Under the pieces are notes generated by a model. That model did no database searches, had not been told where the DNA came from, and saw nothing but the letters and a program-made list of their open reading frames with translations. The position numbers and the translations under genes are program-made. From contig UESW01004232.1 in assembly GCA_900491605.1 (NCBI GenBank), positions 1,003,851 to 1,067,850 of the forward strand: a stretch of 64,000 nucleotides of DNA, read 5' to 3'. This DNA is from Calamus simplicifolius. Taxonomy: Eukaryota > Streptophyta > Magnoliopsida > Arecales > Arecaceae. This document shows, piece after piece, positions 48,601-60,650 of the stretch; position 1 is the first letter of the stretch, and the number at the start of each line of letters is the position of its first letter.

Positions 48601-51600
48601 AATAATGAGAGATTTATTGATTTACATTCCTAAACGTGTGCATTTAATTCCTCTCAAAATAGTTATAGATTGTAAGATGGGATACTTACATGAATTACCA
48701 GCACAGGACAATTGACCAATGGAATTTTGTCAATATTCTGGTAAAGAAACAAAGCAAAATAGAGTTATTCAAGGCACATAATATAGGCAAAGTGTCCAGC
48801 AACAAAAAGCCATGCAAAGTTCAAGAGAAGAAGTATTAAAAGAAGTATTAACCTTGTAAATATCAAACCAGTATGTTCGTTTTATGGGATAGATCACTCT
48901 TAGTCCAGAAAGTATAGGACTATGTAAAACAACTGCTCGTAAGCAAGGTAGACGAGCTGCCAGATCCAAGGTTGGTCCACTTCCAACAGACTGGCCATAA
49001 AGAATAATGTCTTCCTCCTTCACACCATAATTATCTTCAAGGCACTTATAAGCAGCCTCAATATCAGCATAAGTGTTTTGTTCACTTGGCTACCAACAAG
49101 AAGGAAAAGGAACAAAATTAGTTTCACATATATTGTCATATTGATTGGTTTATGATAGACCAATAAGTTGAGAAAAACACATTAGAAGAAAAAACTGCAA
49201 TGAACCTTTCCAGATGACTGCCCATATCCAGAATAATCATACCTGCAAGCGTGAAAGGTCAATATGAATATTGGGATGAAAGATCTTCATAAGTATTGAT
49301 CATAAAAAGTTCATGCTTGCAATATTTTGTTTCGAGAGTCTTTATGATGAAGCCTTCACCAGATACCAGTTTCCTGCTGACAGATACTTAATTTGCAAAA
49401 CCCAATGCAAGGATTTTGGCAGAATAACATTATTGTTTCATTTCGACAGATTACTGTCAACATGAAGGCATTCCCACACATGACTTTGTCACTCACACTC
49501 CCGTTACATTAAAGCTTAAGCCTAATGAAGGATTTGGGCAGAACACCTTTCTGCCTGCACCCTAATGAGTTCTGCCTGCACCCTGACCTTGTTATACTGA
49601 AGCTAGATAAACACATTTTAAGCATGATTTCCATGCAAATAATGACATAATCTAGACAAGCAGCCGTCCCCTAGAAAGAAGCCAAACTTTCGCCTTGCCA
49701 TCTATAACTGGAAATCAGTCTATAACTGGATAACATACTTTCTTGAAATAAGGCACAAGTACTTATCAGAATTCCATATCCAGCCATGCAACCAAAGCCA
49801 AGCTAGCTGCTATTCCACTGCTTGTGTGATAGGTCTAGGGTTCAGATCCTGGTTGTGGCATCCCCGACCAGACATCTATAGCCACTTAATATTCATTTTT
49901 TTTTTTTCCTATAAGGGTGCAAAATTCTTTAAGATGGATGCTTTGTCCATTTTACCTCCATGGTAAAACAACTTAGCAAAATGAATTATCAAAGGTTAAC
50001 CACCTTAAATGATCTTATTAATTTATATCCATCTCCACCAAGCAATGTTAAAGTCCACAACTCCATAACCATTAGTAAGTATGCACTTTAGTGTGCATTC
50101 TTTTTTTTACCCTTGCAATTAACAAGCCTTATCCCATGTATTCCAGATTTGTGAAATCTTTTTCCCCATTTGTTCCTGTCAAGGGCAATCTTTTTACATC
50201 AATCAGCCATCTTCCATCCATGTTAACATACAAATATGATCCTTAAACTTTTTAGCACTTCCTCTATTCTTCTTTATGATTTTACCTTATATTGCAACTT
50301 GTATGCTTATAGATCACTTAGTCTAAGTTTCTCAGCCAAAACTTCTACCTAATGTGCAACATCCAATCCAGAATCTTCTGGTTCACTATGAGTTACATCT
50401 TGTTTTTTGCTTCACACCAATGTATAGTCAAAATCACTAATTTGATTGTACCTCTTAGCTAAAAACTCTGGTTTTCTTTTAATCAGTTAATCCAGATTAT
50501 CTAGGACAAGTTTCAAAGAAACAAAGAGGTGCAGATTACCAAAGAGCATACTTTCATAAATCGCAGCATTTTATTTTCATTAGTTGATTTAGGTAGTAGT
50601 AGATGCTCAAGATAATGGAGCATGAGAGAATTAAGTGGTATCCACCATTTCCAAAAAATTTGCACGGACTGATAAAGTCTATAAGACTGATACTATAAAA
50701 CCCAATGAATGAGTGAGAAAAGTACAATTACCTCAAAAGGATACGTGTTACAGGAAATTTGCTAAAAGAATAGGTTACTGTGTCAGCATTGATATGTGTA
50801 CCTATGCAAGACATAATTGCAATGTGACAGACATAAAATTTGCCAAAATTTCACATAATTTATGGATCACATTAGAACCATTGGATTATGCGTATATGAA
50901 TTGATGTCCAACTATCAAACTTGATTCCCATATTATTTGTCAACACTTCAACTATTCCACTTAAATCTGATAACATCAAAAGATTATATTATTGTTTTGG
51001 TTCGTTTCCAACAAATGGTCAACACAGATATTACGAGGAAAAGCACGTCTTCATTGCATAAATAAAGCTAGATTGTGCCCATAATTTGTTGCAATCATGT
51101 TAGCTGAGACAGATCGTAGAGCAAGCCTTGTCCCATATGCTGATTGACTGTTTCATGCTCTTCACAAAACAAGGATTTCAAAATATCTAATCTCAAACAA
51201 TTATATGACCAAAGAAATTAGAACTCTTATGCCTGAAATGATTACATGAAAGTATATGTTGTTTATCCTTTTCATAACCAGAAAATCATGACAAATAGCA
51301 ATGATGGCATCATTGAACATTGAATTGACATCTTCCAAGATCCAATGGACAAATAAAGCTATCCACCCAGTAATACCCTTTTCATAACCAGATAATGACA
51401 ACATGTAGAACTGAAGGTACAACTGAATATTTCATTGATATCTTCCAAAAGCCAATGGATAAATAAAATCATCCAGCTAGTAAATCAAGGGGAAAAGAAA
51501 TCTTACCATATACCGAAACTATTCGATTTTGCTTCACAAGGCAAAAGGGTACGGAATCATAACTAAAAAAGTAATTAAACCAAAACTTTAAGGAATGGTT

Positions 51601-53001
51601 AGACAAAATTTTCTTGAACTTTGAATATGACTAACAGAGCTCGGTTGTGAAAGATCTCAGAGTTGGATCAATTTTTCGATCAGCTTCTGCTAAGCGACTC
51701 ACTAGCATTCCAGCACTTTAATATCTTTCAGAAAGCTTCTTTTTCAGAAAAGATTTAGAAATCCAAACAAGGAGATAATTAAAAGACCAATAAAAACCTC
51801 ATCAGCGTCAATACTTAACTAAAAAAAGAAAAATCTAATCAGAGATTTAAATCACCAAAGGATGCATATGCCTGAGAAGAAACATCATTATACAGCAACA
51901 CCCACAAACCAGAACAAGCATCAAGACCCAAAAACTTTATACAAGCCGAAAATGAGAAACTTCATACCTGTTTAACACAACAAAACCACTGGTAATGAAA
52001 TGTTAAGACCAGAAGAAGGCATCTAAAAGCAATCATACCTCCTCAAGATCAAATTTTCACCGAAACAACAAAAGCAAGCACAGCAAAATCACCCTCTAGC
52101 AATCTTTTTAAAAACATTATGGCCTTCCAATAAATATTAGATGTCGACACAAGCAATCAAAAGACTATAATAACAGAAAATTGCAACATAAGATACAGTG
52201 CAAGAAAGCTAATTTCCCTGAAATCGTGATATCCACAAATTGAAAGTTATTATTTCTGCAAAGTACATGAACCAAATAATCAGAGTCCCCATAAGAAACG
52301 TTATAAAATATGCAAAGCTTTCCTTCTTGAGATCACATTATGGTTCATTGGAAAAAATAAAAAAAAAATCCAATTTTTGACTTCATCATATTAAAAAGAT
52401 CAACTTTATTTCAAAACTCATACCAAAACAGAGCATTTAAAAATACAAGCAATTAAAACTCCATGACAAGGCCAGCATCGAAATCACCTGCCAAGATATC
52501 TCTTTTATAGAAACGTACCAAAGAAAGTGAGCAATAGATGCTCTTAAACTATAATTCATCCAATATCCAAGTTCGCAAACTCAAAATTAACCAAATTTTC
52601 GAATCCCGACCGCAAATTCTTCAATTCCAACAAAACCCAGCATCCAAATAGACAAAAAAATATATATTGAAAGAGCCAAAAGGAAAGGATAATGGGTACC
52701 CAAGGAGGTTGACGCGGAGATGGAAGCTGAGCTCGAGGAAGAGTTCGTACATCTGGCCGAGATCGGCGGCATTGCCGTGGGAGTAGAGAAGGGTGGAGGA
52801 GGCCATCGGGTAGCGGACGTAGACGGCTACGATCTCCGTCCCCCGGCGGGTTGGGAAGCGGAGCACCTCCACGTTCTCTCGGTGGGGGAAGCGGCTCAGC
52901 GTCACCATCCCCGTCTCGGCGTCCGTCACCACCTCGTACGTCGGCGGGCTCGGCGGAAAGAACGCGAACTTCGCCGCCACCGACGACGTCACCCCTCCCA
53001 T
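45608..53001 (-). CDS. ABHD17/BEM46-like alpha/beta hydrolase with basic C-terminal tail (5 exons)
   Basis: Minus-strand exons: 53001-52700, 49242-49206, 49089-48853, 48737-48690, 46087-45608. All are GT-AG and join to 367 residues. The N-terminus MGGVTSS fits an N-myristoylation signal (Gly2, Ser6). The hydrolase core has the oxyanion motif SHGNAADLGQ (His75-Gly-Asn), the nucleophile elbow GQSVGSG (Ser147), the acid in GTSDDVVD (Asp212) and the catalytic His in GGNHCDLE (His241). The triad is complete. Animal ABHD17 enzymes remove palmitate from membrane proteins. For the plant members that activity and substrates are inference. The last about 100 residues form a Ser/Arg/Lys-rich tail with repeated RRSTDRL, RRSLDCL and RKSVDLL motifs, which look like basophilic kinase sites. 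Exon 2 is only 37 bp and exon 4 only 48 bp. Intron 1 is about 3.5 kb. Confidence 0.93.
47553..47577. repeat. (CA)n microsatellite ending in an ambiguous base, intron 4 of the hydrolase gene
   Basis: Twelve CA units are followed by n at 47577, the only ambiguous base I noticed. It marks an unresolved repeat end or assembly join within the intron between exons 4 and 5. Confidence 0.9.
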
Positions 53002-55487
53002 TCCCGCTCCCGCCCGAAAAAAAAAAAAAAAAATCTCTCCTTTTCACTCCCTCCGCTCTCTCTCTCTTCCACCGCCCCCACTTGCGTCTAAGTCATTGCT
53101 TGGAAGGTGGAAGGAGGTGTTAGCTTTGAGAACGGACGGACCGAAGCAGTAGTTGCTACAACCGCTTTGAATTCCTTTTTTTTTTTTCTTTTCCTTACCT
53201 AATTCTTCAAAAAAAAAAAACAAGAAAGAAAAAGAGAATTACTTTGTTTAACTCCAGAATTTTACTTTGATTTTTTTTGTTGTTGTATTCAATTTTAATG
53301 CTGCAATTACTAATTATTTTGTAGTATATAAGTGTAAATGAGAGAGCAAGAAGGGTTATCTTTGCATTTGACAAACATTCTTCAACTTGGAGGAGGTGTG
53401 ATTCTCTTGTTTTTTTTTTTCTATGTAAACTCTTATGTCTTCAAAAAAAAATAAAAAATAGATAAGAAGGATGTGAAAAAATATAAACTTTGAAGTGATA
53501 GTTGGAAGATTTTATTGTGTGAATGAAGCTCTGGAACCTAACCATTGATCAAAATCAAATATTTCCATATTTTTATGGCAAGACTTGCATGCATTAAATA
53601 ATAAATTTTTCAATAGATGAATCCGTGGATTGAATTGTTATTTACTATATTTTTATCAAGTTTGATGAATTTAAGATAATTATAACATTGTTCTCTCTTG
53701 AACATAATAACAAGAAAGAAATGAAACTATGAAAAATTATAGGATAAATTGTTCATTTAGATGGATTCAAAGTTTAATGCCATAATCAATATTATAGAAA
53801 AAAATCATAATATATCATGCTATTAAATTTTTTTTTTTTTGTAAGCATGACTGATAGGAAATAGTTGTTGACAGCGATATTTTCTTTTATCAAATTCATC
53901 ATAGCCAATTTAATCCTACAATTTCATTAATATTTTAATCAAACTAAAATCATAAAAATAATGGTATAAATTGATAGTGCATAAGCTCTGTAGCCTAGAT
54001 GATGGAATGATGTGGTGGGTTCAAAAATGGTTTGATACGAGGAAAGTATTAATTAAAGTAAATTTTACTAAGAACAAACCTTACCAAAGGTTAGGAGGCA
54101 ATCAATCATCTAATACATAAAGATACTTAAATTTTATTAAAAAAAGCTCCATTGAAGATGCCTTATTTTTTAAAAAAATAATTCAAAATAAATAATCAAA
54201 TTTAACAAAAAATTTATCAAAATGCCAATAAAAACAATCAAAACTATAGGCAAACAAGTTTGAAAACTTAATTCTAGAGCCATGAAAAACCTTCACATCG
54301 ATTCTATGCCTTTTTTTTTTTTTTGCTAATATATTTTAGGTGATCAGCACCGAAGGACTCCTCCTTCTTTTTCTTTTTTGTAGGAGCATATAAGCATTAT
54401 ATGTCGGGTGGGTGGCTGAAAAAAATTTCTACGTTTCAAGTCAAAATCCAACGAATTCATTGCCGTGCAGCCACTCTCAGATATCAACATAAACAATATA
54501 AAACTTGGAAGTTGCCTGTGCAAGAGATGTTTGCCTTCGTTGACATCAAGGAACATTGCTAGAAAGTGATGTTTTATTTGCACCAACGAGGGTTGCCAGG
54601 GGTCTATGAGCAGTAGTCCTTCTAGTTCTTGATTAAAAAATGAAACATGAGCACCATATCATTGGCGCAGGGGTCGCAGCTTAGGAAAGTAAGGAGTAAT
54701 GTCTATTAATCCCGGAAGTAGGACTGGAATGATAAAAGAGTTTGGCACTTGGGGAACACCATGTCCCACTGAGACTGGCCGATGTGAACTTTGGTGGTGC
54801 ATGGCACATGTACTGCTACGTCGTTTCCATTAATCAAAAACGATGCATTGGAAGCTATCAGGCCGCCACCTTAGCCCTTGACAGATGGCCGGGGTTTAGG
54901 AGGATACGACATGGTCCATTAGGGTGAGTCCCATTCAATCCAACCCCTCTGAATATTCCTAACAGTACTGTGTAGATTTTACCAAGAATCTCTTGTAATA
55001 AAGGTGGGCAATTTTCTTGTAGATTTCCTTCTGATCACAAGATAAAAATGAGAGAAAACGATTGAGGTTTGCTTCATATATATATTCTTGTTGTTTGGTT
55101 TGCTGTCAAAGATGCTGCAAATTATTATCTCATTTAAAGGGATTTCTCTGATAGATTGATCAGTGTTATAGGGCTCAAATGATGGTTTAAGTCTAAGATG
55201 ATGCCGTGCTGACTCCGAGTTTAATGAAGAATTGCAAGATTAATTATATTAGACCTGATTGTTATCTTGCTAGGTTTTATAAATCATGCTCCACCATGAT
55301 TCTCAATGTCCAAGATGTATATATCATGTTCAGTGTTGAAGTGGAAACCACCTACCAACAATCATTTTATTTGTGAATAAAATATTATTACTGATTTGAT
55401 ATTTCTTTGCCCTTTTGTTGATAAAATATCTATTAAAAAATAAAATTAGTGTTTTTTTTAAATTAAAAAAGATTTTCAAAGTAAATA

Positions 55488-55523
<36 letters not shown>

Positions 55524-57100
55524 AGATATACATGAAATGAGGTGTGTGAAAATACTGTGACTTTGTGCAGGTATACGGTGACTTTGTTCCTATAAAGAAA
55601 AAAAAAAAAGACAATAATAAATTGAAGAGAATTAGAGGAAGAATGATATGACTACTATTTAATAGTCCTCAATTAACAGTACAATACAAAGCCTGCTCTA
55701 TTGTGTACTATATTTTAAGACCCAAGACTTCAAGCTCATTTATAGGCTTAGTGCTTGATCCAAGTATTCACCAAAGAGGCATATAAAGGTTATAATGTCC
55801 TATTAATACTGATGCCTTGAAATAACCTGGCATGCACATTAAGACCCGTAAGCTACGCATGGTGCATGAGTCAATCGACCAGCCATTTAAATTACAAGCC
55901 TGGTTGGAGCAAAATTTTTAATTTAAATGTTAACTATATGGGCGCACTAGGTTGAGTCGATTATACATCTATGGTTGCAAGCACTATCCTCAACTTGACT
56001 TCTGCTTTCATTAGCTAGATATGTTAAATGCAGGCGTTAATGTATTTAATATTGATGTGAGACTACAATCAACTTTTAAAATTTAAATATTTTAAATATA
56101 AAAAAAGTTATTTGAAAATGAAAGCAATTAGTTTTTTTAAAAGCCATTTGATTTGAAATGAAAAAATTAAAATTTTCAACAATCCTCCATAAAAAGTTTG
56201 ATTCTTGAAAACAAAAATCTAGGCAATATACACAGTACAATATCTAAAAATTCTCATGAACTTAAACTCTAATTAGTGTTAATTATTTCTATTTAAAGGA
56301 GTCATAGTATATCAAATCTTCAATTAAGTTATCGTCTTAGACTTTTGCATATCACTCATAATACAAACCATCGAGTCTTACATTATTAATGCTTATTTGC
56401 TCTTAATACTTTAATTTTTATACAATTTTGTTAGGGTTAGCCTAAAAGTATTTATGACCTAAAATCCTACAAACTTTTTGCTTGAGATCTATTAAAAGTA
56501 TAATTTAATCTTTTAATTTACCTTATTACTAATAAGAGCATTCATCGTAGAAATAGAAAGAGATGTTCTTCAAATTTTGTATTTTAGTATGATCATTTAA
56601 TTACCTTTGTTTCTACTATATTGAAGGTTGATATCTCTTTTATTAACCTCATAGCAAGAATCTTTATTGCTCTTGATGATTGTAGGGCTCCATTCTAGAT
56701 AAATTCTTAGCTAAGTGTCCTGCCAAGCTTTTCTATAACTTAACATTTTCAAAGAAATTTTATCATTCTTTTTGTGATGAAATTGGGTATGTTAGTTTAT
56801 CTTTTTGTTGGTATTTTTTTGTATTCTATCAATTATATTATAGTTTTATTATTGCAATGGATTGAAATGGCCAAATTAACTTGGGTGTCAAAGGTAATTG
56901 TATCATAAAATTTTTAATCTACTGTGCCTATGCATAGGCAGAATCCGAACTTTGTGCTTTGGTATAATAACTCAGTTAACTTTTTTTCTACTAAATTAAA
57001 TATCTTTCGTAGGATTTTCAATCACTAAAGTTAAGTATCATTATTATTAACCTTACATTAGGAATTCTGATCCTTTTTTGATTTTATGACTCCATTCTAA
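53002..57100. other. Intergenic upstream of the hydrolase gene, no gene recognised
   Basis: The first 100 bases hold a poly-A run (53016-53033) and CT-rich sequence, probably the hydrolase promoter and leader. The remainder is AT-rich, with many short poly-T tracts and a (GA)n microsatellite at 55491-55520. The open frames at 54344-54586 and 54742-54927 have no recognisable domain. Confidence 0.5.
55491..55520. repeat. (GA)15 microsatellite
   Basis: An uninterrupted dinucleotide run in gene-free DNA. Confidence 0.95.
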
Positions 57101-59330
57101 ATAAAACGTCTGTAAAGATAGAATCTAAAGTAATTAACTCGACTTCTATGATGCTCTGGAATATAAAAGTTTACTTGGAGGATCCCTAAGTAATGGCAAC
57201 ATCATTGAGAAGAAATAGATAGCTGGTGGTTGGTTTAAGTTCTAAAGAATCAGTCGCTCAAATTGCATCATCATATTTCTCAACCACTCGATGATCTAAT
57301 GTAGAGAAAAAAGAGATGAAAGATTTGCTTACGTATCAAAAGACTCTTTTTGAAGCGGTCTAATAAAATTGGCTTGGATTTTAGATACATTTGCTTAGTT
57401 TTTCTATAGCATAAGCAAGATCAAGTTTCATCATGTTTGCTACATATAAAAAAATCTAATGATTTAAGAGTATCTTAATTGATCACTAGGTTCTTTTAAA
57501 TTCTTTTTAAGGTAAACACTATTACTAAAAGTAGTAAAACTTGCTTTCTATCAAAGTATCTAAATTTTTGTATCATTTTTTTACTGAAATGAGAAAGGGT
57601 GAAAGGTATTTCTTTAGAAGATTTAATTAGCTTTATTTCTAAAATTATATCAACCTCATTTAAATCTTTCATACAAAATTTGTTATATAGAAAAGATTTT
57701 ATTTTAAATGTGATGCCAAAGGATATCCTAGAGATTAAAATGCTATTAACTTATAATGTAAAATAGACATAATTGTCTTGATCATTAATGGTCAAACTAA
57801 AGTATAGAATAGTTTTATCAAGTTCCTCATGCCATTGTTTAGGTACCTATATTAGACTACATAAGGGTTAGCAAGTTTGCAAACCTTATTTTCTTATCTT
57901 TTTATAATAAAGCCTTTAGGCCTTTATTTAGGAATGTAACCTTCCAATTTATTTGATAAATGATTAATTTATGGATGGAATATATAGTAAGAAGAGTTCT
58001 AAGAGTTATAATTCTAGCCACAAATGGAACGGATAGCTATCAAAGTAGTTTAAGCCCTTAGATTTTTATTTATAGCCTTTAGCCACTAATCTAGCCCTAT
58101 GTTTCTTTATTTATCCATCATGTCTAAGTTTCTGTTTAAATATTCACTTACAACCTAATCGTTTACTACCTTGAGGAAAGTTGGTTAGGATCCAAGTGGT
58201 ATTAAAAAATTGAGTTGAACTCAAAGCCGATGGTTTCCTTTCAAAAAGGAATATAAGGTGATAACATGGTATAAGGTTCACTCTTAATAACAAAGCAAAG
58301 AATCCTTTACTAAGGTTCTTTTCGTTCCTTGTATGTTTTTCTAAGTTCAAAAGGTCCATAGTTAGGTTTAGATTTTTTTCTCCTTTTTTATTTATAAGAA
58401 GGTTATGAATCAATAGAACTAAAGGATAATATAAAAGAAATTTGGCTTGAAACTTAGTTTCTAAAAAGGAAGATGTTTTTTTCCATTTAACTTCTACTTC
58501 AACCTTAAATGATTTAAATATATTTAGGACTTCATCTTTAGCTTTGATAAGAGGTGCATAACAATACTAGGAGAAGTCATACATAAACAATATAAAGAAA
58601 TGGCTACCTTCCTAAGTTGATAACTTAGTAGAGTTACACACATTGCTCTAAATAAGATCAAGAAGATTTGAATCCCTATAAACCGATTTAAAAGGTTTAA
58701 GGAAATTCTTATCTTTGATATAGATTTTACACTTAAACTTATTATGAAGACTGGCTTTAGGAATTACATTTTTTGGTTAATCATGTGGCAGATTTGATCA
58801 AAGTTCACATGCCTAATTTACCATGCTAGATATTAGAAGACTTCATGAATACAAAATAAGGTTTTTTATTCATGTTTTCTAGAATTATAATTAGTTTGAA
58901 AAAGGTCTACAAAACTTTCTCTATAAACTCATTATTATGAGTCATTACAAGCTTATCAAATTATAAGATAAATTTTATATCCTCTCACAAGAAGTAATCT
59001 ATTGAGATTTTTTCTAATATTAAGGGCATACAACACTTCATGAAGGATTAAGATTATTTGGATATAATCTTTAGATTGACTTAACCTTTTTCGCACTTAT
59101 GGTACTAATCATTCTCAAATATTACACCTCTGATCTACTTGATTTTCAAAAGGTGAAGTACCAAAAGGATCAAAGTATGAATATTAGTTTTAGAATCAAA
59201 TTGATAATCATAAGATGTCTTTTATAGTAGCAATCTTTTACTACATGATTAGTTCTCTTATATAAGAAGTAGAATGTCTCCTTTTTATTCTTCTTTAACT
59301 TCTTATTTGAACAAATTTGATTAGGTCAAT
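57100..59330 (-). mobile_element. Degenerate Ty1/copia retrotransposon (gag knuckle to RNase H)
   Basis: Read on the minus strand from high to low coordinates, broken frames give the copia order. At about 59300-59230 there is a CCHC knuckle remnant (KRTNHVVKDC, with earlier Cys lost). At about 58830-58770 there is a GAG-pre-integrase motif (KLGHVNF-like). At about 58740-58480 there is integrase (LDLI-x-SNVCNSTKLST, then YAPLIKAKDEVLNIFKSFK). At about 57910-57800 there is reverse transcriptase (a SLYGLKQAPKQWHEKLDKT-like stretch). At about 57290-57120 there is RNase H (ATDSLELKPTTSYLFLLND). Many stops and frameshifts make it inactive. The terminal repeats were not delimited, so the real element is larger. 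Confidence 0.75.
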
Positions 59331-60539
59331 TTGGGTTCTTGGAAGGTTGGAAGAAGGGTATTGACTAGTTCTGATTTTTTTTTTTCTTTTAAGTTCTTCC
59401 CTCGTAGTTTGAATTGATTATGGTTAGATATGTTAGATTCAGTTAACATGATCTAGATTTGGATTTTAACTTGTGCTTGAGTATAAGGCACTATTCTTCT
59501 TCAATTTTAATGGAATTAATAATCTTCATAATGCTTAAAGTGAAAATAAAGGCCTAAACCTTATAACTCTCCCCAAAGTATAAGCTATTATTTAACTTAA
59601 ATCTACTACTTTTTAAGAACCATTGAAATTTTCATATCCAATGGCATTATATTCTTCAATGGAAGTCATTTATGAAATCTTAACTTATTGGTGTACACAT
59701 AAATTAATGATAAGTTCTGGACATCATAAATTATATGATGTTTATTCCTAATATATTTAAATAATTAATTAATGGTTTTCAATAATAGTGTACCAAATTT
59801 TGAAATTTAAATTTAAATGTACTAAGTTAAAAATTTTAAATTTGAAGGTATTATTGCTTAATGAGCAAGTAATAAGAAAACATAATCAGGTAATTATACT
59901 CTAACTAATGAAATCATTTAAGTATTTAATAGACTTTAATGTGAATTTTAAAATCCTTTAAATGTATTAATTAAATCTCAATAAAATACATTTATAAAAG
60001 TTTAAATTTTTAAATTTAAATTTGTCAAGTGCTTTTATTATAATAAAGTTTCTTAATGAGGGTTACGTTTTAATGCATTGCAGTTTTAGTTTGGTTTAAA
60101 AAAAAAATGAAGGGGGAGGATTATGATCTTATTTCCCTTTTCACAATTAGCAGTATAGTTAAAAAGATTATTTTAAATTCAAAATTTTATTTTTTTACTT
60201 TAAATTTTAACTTAATTTTGATCTAATGTGACTTTTGCATGAATTTCATAGCAGAAAAATATTAAATTTAAAATAAATTTAAAATATTAATAGCTGAAGT
60301 ATTCTCCTTATACTTTATTAGCCATCGGGCAAAAAGCATTTTGTACCGTTTTCATAAAATCAAATATTTAATTTTATTTTAAAATTGTTTTACATAAATT
60401 TTAGGTAATAGTTTTTAATTTAGAATTAATTCTGCAAGACCGTTAAAATAGTTTAAGTCTTCTTTTAGGAGGAGAAAAAAAATTACATAATAGAATTAAA
60501 AGTTACAATGCTATCAAAGAGTAAATGGAAAGAATAAAC
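59331..60539. other. AT-rich gene-free stretch, probably the 5' side of the copia relic
   Basis: Repeated phrases such as aaatttaaatt and taaatttt dominate. No diagnostic domain or repeat pair was recognised. Confidence 0.4.
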
Positions 60540-60650
60540 CTTAAACTCAACTTAACTCATCTAAGCCTTTTCCCAGGAGTCAGATATATGAATCTGCTTC
60601 TTCCACTTTGCTCTATTCAGGACTAAGTCAATATTTAAATTATAAATAGT
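60540..60650. repeat. Dispersed repeat copy B (partner of the block near 7980)
   Basis: The order actcaacttaactcatctaagccttttccc then atatatgaatctgcttcttccact matches the block at 7980-8165 with several differences and a deletion of the ggttggctac part. Both copies are in the same orientation. Confidence 0.55.

Noticed and set aside
49800..49880. Possible tRNA-like B box (gggttcagatcctgg)
   Set aside because: No A box or cloverleaf could be built around it. It may be a chance match or a worn SINE.
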